Made by a program: the position numbers and the translations under genes. A stretch of 64,000 bases of DNA from Rugamonas fusca (GTDB lineage Bacteria > Pseudomonadota > Gammaproteobacteria > Burkholderiales > Burkholderiaceae_D), in assembly GCF_014042365.1 (NCBI RefSeq), contig NZ_JACEZS010000014.1:105577-169576 (forward strand). Reading direction: 5' to 3'. Shown piece after piece: positions 57,590-64,000 of the stretch (position 1 is the stretch's first letter; each line of letters begins with the position of its first letter). The notes beneath the pieces were generated by a model. It had not been told where the DNA came from, searched no databases, and saw nothing but the letters and a program-made list of their open reading frames with translations.

Positions 57590-57603
57590 GTCTTATATAA
57601 GAC
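57590..57603. promoter_or_regulatory. 14-bp palindrome, probable GntR operator
   Basis: GTCTTATATAAGAC is a perfect palindrome in the mdh/gntR gap (57308-57647), extended by partly matching TTAT and CATAA flanks. It is AT-rich in a GC-rich gap and lies 45 bases before the gntR start. GntR/HutC regulators bind such palindromes, so autoregulation and control of mdh are likely. The rest of the gap shows no gene. Confidence 0.7.
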
Positions 57604-57647
57604 ACATAACTAGACAGGTTTTTGCTGGACGGGGAGGGGGTTTTGTG

Positions 57648-58472
57648 GTGAAATCGCGGTCTATGAATCCCGTCCCGCCCAACCAAAACCAGAACAGCAC
57701 AGCCGCCAGCGGGACGGCCGGCACGGCCGCGAGCCCGGCGCCGGCAACGGGCAGTTCGCCCACGTTTTCGCCACTGTACCAGCAAATCAAGGCCCTGATC
57801 ACGCAAAGCCTGCAGTCGGGCGAGTGGAAGCCCGGTGAACTGATCCCCAGCGAGGTGGAACTGGCCAACCGTTTCAAGGTCAGCCAGGGCACGGTGCGCA
57901 AGGCCATCGACGAGCTGGCCGCCGAGAACCTCGTCATGCGGCGCCAGGGCAAGGGCACGTTCGTGTCCACCCACCACGAAGCGCGCGCCCATTTCCGCTT
58001 CCTGCGCCTGATGCCCGACGAGGGCGTGCCGCACTATCCCGAAAGCAAGATCATCGAAGTCAAGCGTATCCGCGCCCCGGCCGACGTGGCCCGGCTGCTG
58101 GACATGAAGACGGGCGACGCCTTGATCTTTATCAAGCGCGTGCAATCTTTTGACGGCGTGCCCACGATCGTCGAGGAATTGTGGCTGCCCGGTCAAACCT
58201 TCAAGGGCCTGACGGCCGAGCGCCTGATGGAGTACAAGGGGCCGATGTACGGCCTGTTCGAATCCGAGTTCGGCACGCGCATGATCCGCGCGGCCGAGAA
58301 GATCCGCGCCGTGTGTGCCGACGGCGCCGCCGCCGAGCTGCTGGGCATCGCGGAAGGCACGCCGCTGCTATGCGCCGAGCGGGTGTCGTTCACCTATGGC
58401 GATAAACCGGTGGAACTGCGCCGCGGCTTGTACCTGACCGCGCACCACCACTACCAGAATGAGCTGAACTGA
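57648..58472 (+). CDS. GntR-family regulator (HutC/UTRA type)
   Basis: A 274-residue regulator. After an Ala/Pro-rich start, the winged helix is FSPLYQQIKALITQSLQSGEWKPGELIPSEVELANRF and KVSQGTVRKAIDELAAENLV. The UTRA ligand domain then runs from FRFLRLMP to YLTAHHHYQNEL. GTG 57648 is preferred because the GGGGAGG site lies 7-9 bases upstream; ATG 57663 lies too far from it. Placement between mdh and sdhCDAB suggests a TCA cycle regulator whose ligand is a carboxylic acid. Confidence 0.88.
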   Translation: MKSRSMNPVPPNQNQNSTAASGTAGTAASPAPATGSSPTFSPLYQQIKALITQSLQSGEWKPGELIPSEVELANRFKVSQGTVRKAIDELAAENLVMRRQGKGTFVSTHHEARAHFRFLRLMPDEGVPHYPESKIIEVKRIRAPADVARLLDMKTGDALIFIKRVQSFDGVPTIVEELWLPGQTFKGLTAERLMEYKGPMYGLFESEFGTRMIRAAEKIRAVCADGAAAELLGIAEGTPLLCAERVSFTYGDKPVELRRGLYLTAHHHYQNELN

Positions 58473-58495
58473 GCGCCGACAGATTGTGAGACAGG

Positions 58496-58513
58496 GGCGC
58501 CGTTCGCGGCGCC
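58496..58513 (+). terminator. hairpin with TTCG loop after gntR
   Basis: GGCGCCG-TTCG-CGGCGCC, a very stable seven-base stem with a UUCG tetraloop, 23 bases after the gntR stop. There is no T-run, so transcription may not stop completely before sdhC. Confidence 0.5.
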
Positions 58514-58591
58514 TAACCAGCCAGCCGCACCGGTAACCCCGCGTGTTGCCGGACTGATAATACGACGAGCTACCAAAGGTGGCCGACCGAC

Positions 58592-58607
58592 AGTGTTGTA
58601 AAACACT
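58592..58607. promoter_or_regulatory. inverted repeat upstream of sdhC
   Basis: AGTGTT-GTAA-AACACT lies 100 bases before sdhC in an AT-rich patch of the 234-base gap. It does not match the mdh/gntR palindrome, so it would be a site for another factor, or a chance palindrome. Confidence 0.4.
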
Positions 58608-58706
58608 ATTTTTGTTATATGTAGGAATAGATATTGGTGGTAGCTGCGAAATAAGCGAAAATCGCAGTCTCGCAACATTTTGTCTAAGATCAAAGGGAGG
58701 TTTGTT

Positions 58707-59129
58707 ATGTCAGAAGCCGTCAGGGAAGCGCCTAAAAAGGAACGGCCCGAATTTCGTAATATTCACGTTACGGAATTGTCCAACTACCGTATGCCTTTAG
58801 CCAGCATCGTCTCCATCCTGCACCGCATCAGCGGCTTCATGATGTTCGCCCTGCTGCCTTTCGTGCTCTACCTGCTGCAGCAAAGCCTGACGTCGGAAAT
58901 GACGTTCGCCTACCTGCAAGGCATCGCCTCGCAACCGCTCGTGAAGCTGATCATCCTGGCCCTGGTCTGGGGCTATATGCACCACTTCTGCGCCGGCGTG
59001 CGCCACCTGTTCATGGACCTGCACTTCGGCCTGGACAAGCTGTCGGCCCGCCAGTCGGCTGCCACCGTGCTGGCCGTGAGCCTGTCCCTGACCGCCCTGG
59101 TCGCCCTCAAATTGTTCGGAGTATTCTGA
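58707..59129 (+). CDS. sdhC: succinate dehydrogenase cytochrome b556 subunit
   Basis: A 140-residue membrane anchor with three transmembrane segments. SIVSILHRISGFMMF contains the quinone-site Ser and Arg, and GYMHHFCAGVRHLFMDLHFG contains the heme-ligand His. AAAGGGAGG precedes the ATG. It begins the sdhCDAB operon and overlaps sdhD by one base. Confidence 0.95.
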   Translation: MSEAVREAPKKERPEFRNIHVTELSNYRMPLASIVSILHRISGFMMFALLPFVLYLLQQSLTSEMTFAYLQGIASQPLVKLIILALVWGYMHHFCAGVRHLFMDLHFGLDKLSARQSAATVLAVSLSLTALVALKLFGVF

Positions 59130-59494
59130 TGGCAAACAATAATATCGGCCCCAAGCGCCTCGTCGTGGGCGCCCACTACGGTCTGAAAGACTGGCTGGCG
59201 CAACGCATGACCGGCATCCTGATGGTGATCTACACCGTCACCCTGCTGGTGTCCTTCCTGACCGGCAGCAACTTCAGCTACGAAGGCTGGGCTGGCCTGT
59301 TCGCCCAACAATGGTTCAAGCTGTTCAGCGCCGTGACCCTGTTCGGCCTGTTCTATCACGCCTGGGTAGGCGTGCGTGACATCTGGATGGACTACGTCAA
59401 GCCCGTCGGTCTGCGCCTGACCCTGCAAATTGCCACCATCTTTTGGCTGATCGCGTGCGCGTTCTACGCAGTGCAAATTCTCTGGAGTGTTTAA
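59129..59494 (+). CDS. sdhD: succinate dehydrogenase hydrophobic membrane anchor subunit
   Basis: A 121-residue subunit with three membrane helices: [48 protein letters not shown] (heme His and quinone-site residues) and [21 protein letters not shown]. It couples with sdhC by overlapping stop and start (TGATG). Confidence 0.95.
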   Translation: MANNNIGPKRLVVGAHYGLKDWLAQRMTGILMVIYTVTLLVSFLTGSNFSYEGWAGLFAQQWFKLFSAVTLFGLFYHAWVGVRDIWMDYVKPVGLRLTLQIATIFWLIACAFYAVQILWSV

Positions 59495-59496
59495 TC

Positions 59497-61275
<1,779 letters not shown>

Positions 61276-61285
61276 GGGTCAGAAC

Positions 61286-61996
61286 ATGGCACGCACTCTC
61301 AAATTCAAGATTTACCGCTACGATCCGGACAAGGATAGCAAGCCTTACATGCAAGACCTGACCGTCGAGCTGAAGGACACCGACAAGATGCTGCTCGACG
61401 CGCTGCAGCGCATCAAGTCGGACGTGGACGATTCGCTGGCCCTGCGCCGCTCCTGCCGTGAAGGCGTGTGCGGTTCGGACGCCATGAACATCAACGGCAA
61501 GAACGGCCTGGCCTGCACCACCAACCTGAACGAGCTGACCGAGCCTATCGTGCTGCGTCCGCTGCCTGGCCTGCCCGTGATCCGCGACCTGATCGTGGAC
61601 ATGACCCAGTTCTTCAAGCAGTACGACTCGATCAAGCCGTTCCTGATCAACGACTCGATCCCGCCCGAGAAAGAGCGCCTGCAGTCGCCCGCCCAGCGCG
61701 AGGAACTCGACGGCCTGTACGAGTGCATCCTGTGCGCTTGCTGCTCGACCTCGTGCCCGTCGTTCTGGTGGAATCCGGACAAGTTCGTCGGTCCGGCCGG
61801 CCTGCTGCAAGCCTACCGCTTCATCGCCGACTCGCGCGACGAAGCCACCGGCGCGCGCCTGGACAACCTGGAAGATCCGTATCGCCTGTTCCGCTGCCAC
61901 TCGATCATGAACTGCGTCGACGTTTGCCCCAAGGGTCTGAACCCGAACAAGGCGATCGGCAAGATCAAGGAATTGATGGTACGCCGCGCCATCTAA
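61286..61996 (+). CDS. sdhB: succinate dehydrogenase iron-sulfur subunit
   Basis: A 236-residue subunit with a 2Fe-2S domain (CREGVCGSDAMNINGKNGLAC) and the 4Fe-4S and 3Fe-4S sites (CILCACCSTSCP and CHSIMNCVDVCPKGLNP). It passes electrons from SdhA to quinone. It starts ten bases after sdhA. Confidence 0.97.
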   Translation: MARTLKFKIYRYDPDKDSKPYMQDLTVELKDTDKMLLDALQRIKSDVDDSLALRRSCREGVCGSDAMNINGKNGLACTTNLNELTEPIVLRPLPGLPVIRDLIVDMTQFFKQYDSIKPFLINDSIPPEKERLQSPAQREELDGLYECILCACCSTSCPSFWWNPDKFVGPAGLLQAYRFIADSRDEATGARLDNLEDPYRLFRCHSIMNCVDVCPKGLNPNKAIGKIKELMVRRAI

Positions 61997-62018
61997 GCGC
62001 GGTCAAGCAGGTCCCTTC

Positions 62019-62043
62019 GCGGGCGGCGCCGGCCGCCGCCCGC
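62019..62043 (+). other. GC-rich hairpin between sdhB and sdhE
   Basis: GCGGGCGGC and GCCGCCCGC with a seven-base loop, 22 bases after sdhB. No T-run follows. It may protect the sdhCDAB message or reduce read-through into sdhE. Confidence 0.5.
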
Positions 62044-62074
62044 TGTAGTACTCGCTGCAAGGTGCGAAATCAAC

Positions 62075-62356
62075 ATGACAGTATCGAAACCCGCTGCGCA
62101 TCAGTCCGACCCGGCCAACCGCGCGCGCTTGCGCTGGCGCGCCCGCCGCGGCCTGCTGGAAAACGACATTATCCTGACCCGTTTTCTCGATGCGCATGAA
62201 ACCGAATTGACCGACGAGGAAGTGGACGCATTCACGCGGCTCCTCGATTTGTCGGACAATGCCCTGATGGATCTGGTGCTGGCTCGAAAAGAGCCGGATG
62301 GCGACGTCGATTTGCCGCACGTGCACGCACTGCTGCAGCGTCTGCGCCAAGCTTGA
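62075..62356 (+). CDS. sdhE: SdhE FAD assembly factor
   Basis: A 93-residue helical protein needed to attach FAD to SdhA. The RGxxE motif is present in [19 protein letters not shown], and [23 protein letters not shown] follows. It is placed between sdhB and gltA as in other Burkholderiales. Confidence 0.92.
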   Translation: MTVSKPAAHQSDPANRARLRWRARRGLLENDIILTRFLDAHETELTDEEVDAFTRLLDLSDNALMDLVLARKEPDGDVDLPHVHALLQRLRQA

Positions 62357-62460
62357 CGGTTGGGCGGTCACGCCGCGCACGACGCGGCGCCCGCCGGCCT
62401 GCATGTCCAGAATTAACGCCTTTTTTTTACTTGCCTCATCTCTCCAAGAAGGAAGAGTCC

Positions 62461-63765
62461 ATGAACACCTCTGAAAACAAAGCTACCCTATCGTTCTCCG
62501 ACGGCAGCCCGTCGATCGACTTCCCCATCTACAAGGGCACCGTTGGCCCGGACGTGATCGACATCCGCAAGCTGTACGCCGGCACCGGCAAGTTCACCTA
62601 CGACCCAGGCTTCATGTCGACCGCCGCCTGCAACTCGTCGATCACCTACATCGACGGCGACAAGGGCGAGCTGCTGTATCGCGGCTACCCGATCGAACAG
62701 CTGGCCGTGAACGCCGACTTCATGGAATCGTGCTACCTGCTGCTGAACGGCGAACTGCCTAACGCCGAGCAGAAGAAGAAGTTCGTGGACACCGTCTCCA
62801 AGCACACCATGGTGCACGAGCAGATGCAATTCTTCTTCCGCGGCTTTCGCCGCGACGCGCACCCGATGTCGGTGCTGGTGGGTACGGTCGGCGCGCTGGC
62901 CTCGTTCTACCACGACTCGCTCGACATCAACGACCCGCACCACCGCGAAGTGTCGGCCATCCGCCTGATCGCCAAGATGCCGACCCTGGTCGCCATGTCG
63001 TACAAGTACTCGATCGGCCAGCCGTTCGTGTACCCACGCAACGACCTGTCGTACAGCGCCAACTTCATGCGCATGATGTTCGGCAACCCATGCGAAGAAT
63101 ACAAGGTCAACGACGTGCTGGTGCGCGCGCTGGACCGTATCCTGATCCTGCACGCCGACCACGAGCAGAACGCTTCGACCTCGACGGTTCGTCTGTCCGG
63201 TTCGTCGGGCGCCAACCCGTTCGCCTGTATCGCTGCCGGTATCGCCTGCCTGTGGGGCCCTGCCCACGGCGGCGCCAACGAAGCGGCCCTGAACATGCTC
63301 AAGGAAATCGGCACGGTCGACAAGATCCCTGAGTTCATCGCCAAGGTCAAGGACAAGAACTCGGGCGTGAAGCTGATGGGCTTCGGTCACCGCGTGTACA
63401 AGAACTTCGACCCGCGCGCCAAGCTGATGCGCGAAACCTGCCACGAAGTGCTGAACGAACTGGGCCTGCACGACGACCCGCTGTTCAAGCTGGCCATGGA
63501 GCTGGAAAAGATCGCCCTGAACGACGAATACTTCGTGTCGCGCAAGCTGTACCCGAACGTCGACTTCTACTCGGGCATCGTGCAGTCGGCGCTGGGCATC
63601 CCTGTGTCGCTGTTCACCGGTATCTTCGCCATGGCCCGTACCATCGGCTGGATCGCCCAGTGGAACGAAATGATCTCCGATCCCGAGCAGAAGATCGGCC
63701 GCCCACGTCAGCTGTTCGTCGGCTCGACCACGCGCGAAGTGCTGCCTATCGACAAGCGCGCCTGA
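62461..63765 (+). CDS. gltA: citrate synthase
   Basis: A 434-residue type II citrate synthase. Catalytic His in [12 protein letters not shown] and [14 protein letters not shown], and Asp in [34 protein letters not shown] is also conserved. AAGGAAGAG lies upstream of ATG 62461. The long N-terminal part ([19 protein letters not shown]) is typical of the NADH-sensitive hexameric type. It ends with a terminator and a group II intron. Confidence 0.97.
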   Translation: MNTSENKATLSFSDGSPSIDFPIYKGTVGPDVIDIRKLYAGTGKFTYDPGFMSTAACNSSITYIDGDKGELLYRGYPIEQLAVNADFMESCYLLLNGELPNAEQKKKFVDTVSKHTMVHEQMQFFFRGFRRDAHPMSVLVGTVGALASFYHDSLDINDPHHREVSAIRLIAKMPTLVAMSYKYSIGQPFVYPRNDLSYSANFMRMMFGNPCEEYKVNDVLVRALDRILILHADHEQNASTSTVRLSGSSGANPFACIAAGIACLWGPAHGGANEAALNMLKEIGTVDKIPEFIAKVKDKNSGVKLMGFGHRVYKNFDPRAKLMRETCHEVLNELGLHDDPLFKLAMELEKIALNDEYFVSRKLYPNVDFYSGIVQSALGIPVSLFTGIFAMARTIGWIAQWNEMISDPEQKIGRPRQLFVGSTTREVLPIDKRA

Positions 63766-63842
63766 TCGCAGCAGTCACCCGTGACTGACCAGCCTGGGAT
63801 AGCCGGGGAGTGGCGCTAGCCGCCCCCACATCGCAGGACACG

Positions 63843-63872
63843 AAACGCCCGGTGCCATGCACCGGGCGTTTT
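63843..63872 (+). terminator. intrinsic terminator of gltA
   Basis: Perfect 13-base stem AAACGCCCGGTGC with GCACCGGGCGTTT, three-base loop, T residues after it. It is immediately followed by the group II intron 5' end. Confidence 0.93.
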
Positions 63873-63878
63873 GCATTG

Positions 63879-64000
63879 GTGCGCCCAGCATGGGCGCACT
63901 CCTGTGGGTGCAAGTCCCGCCGCGAGCTGACCACAGTGAGCGAAGTGAAGCGCAACTGCGGAAGGGTAACTGACTGTGGGAAGGAAGCGTGGAGCATAAA
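63879..64000 (+). mobile_element. 5' end of a group II intron, cut by the window edge
   Basis: GTGCGCCCAGCATGGGCGCAC, CCTGTGGGTGCAAGTCCC and GAGCTGACCACAGTGAGCGAAGTG are the recurring start of bacterial group II introns (GTGYG 5' end and domain I). The intron begins at 63879, six bases past the terminator T-run. The rest of the ribozyme and any reverse transcriptase lie beyond the window. The subclass cannot be decided here. Confidence 0.82.

Overview
The window is a high-GC chromosome segment from a betaproteobacterium. It most resembles the Oxalobacteraceae (Massilia/Duganella/Janthinobacterium group). The evidence is the TCA block (acnA, a CitE-like lyase, mdh, a GntR regulator, sdhCDAB, sdhE, gltA), a DUF2863-type protein, a cyanophycin locus with paired synthetases, and stacks of short GGGG(T)CAGTCCCC-type palindromic repeats. 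This placement is inferred from family content; no rRNA gene is present.

Layout. 1-3150: the start of an exported protein, a secreted Pro/Gln-rich protein and a SulP anion transporter. 3150-6500: a patchwork of lower-GC genes (alpha/beta hydrolase, small hypotheticals, a YdeI-like protein) that looks acquired. 6789-9451: VOC protein, LysE exporter, glutathione S-transferase and a divergent LysR regulator. 9493-20365: an incomplete type VI secretion locus, with baseplate genes tssK, tssF and tssG followed by vgrG, a Tle4-like lipase effector, its Tli4-like lipoprotein immunity protein and a PAAR tip protein. The sheath, tube, ATPase and membrane-complex genes are absent from the window. 20421-20738: a frameshifted helix-turn-helix antitoxin-like pseudogene. 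20740-28772: a cyanophycin locus (DUF1854 protein, ABC exporter-like protein, degenerate synthetase CphA', full CphA). 28773-36265: an AT-rich gap, a tail-collar-like protein and a 2048-residue RTX/Ig-repeat protein. 36341-42074: patatin-like phospholipase, LysR regulator with a divergent acetate CoA-transferase, M14 carboxypeptidase, CYTH protein and a small membrane protein.

42220-48426 is the most unusual part. It is a rearranged pyrroloquinoline quinone (PQQ) locus in the order pqqE, a 31-residue membrane miniprotein, a PuuD-like membrane domain, a SerC-like aminotransferase, a dihydroorotate-dehydrogenase-like protein, pqqA, hairpin, pqqD. A NarL-type response regulator and sensor kinase face it from the other strand. 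pqqB and pqqC are absent from the window. The SerC-like protein keeps its PLP site but has lost phosphate-binding residues. The DHOD-like protein lacks the orotate-binding motifs. The first five genes are translationally coupled.

48627-51400: a DUF2863 protein, and an ECF sigma factor with an exported ferritin-like protein. 51471-51824: short tandem and inverted repeats. 51919-63765: the TCA cycle block, with a GntR regulator between mdh and sdh and a 14-bp perfect palindrome in the mdh/gntR gap. The window ends inside a group II intron whose 5' end lies six bases past the gltA terminator.
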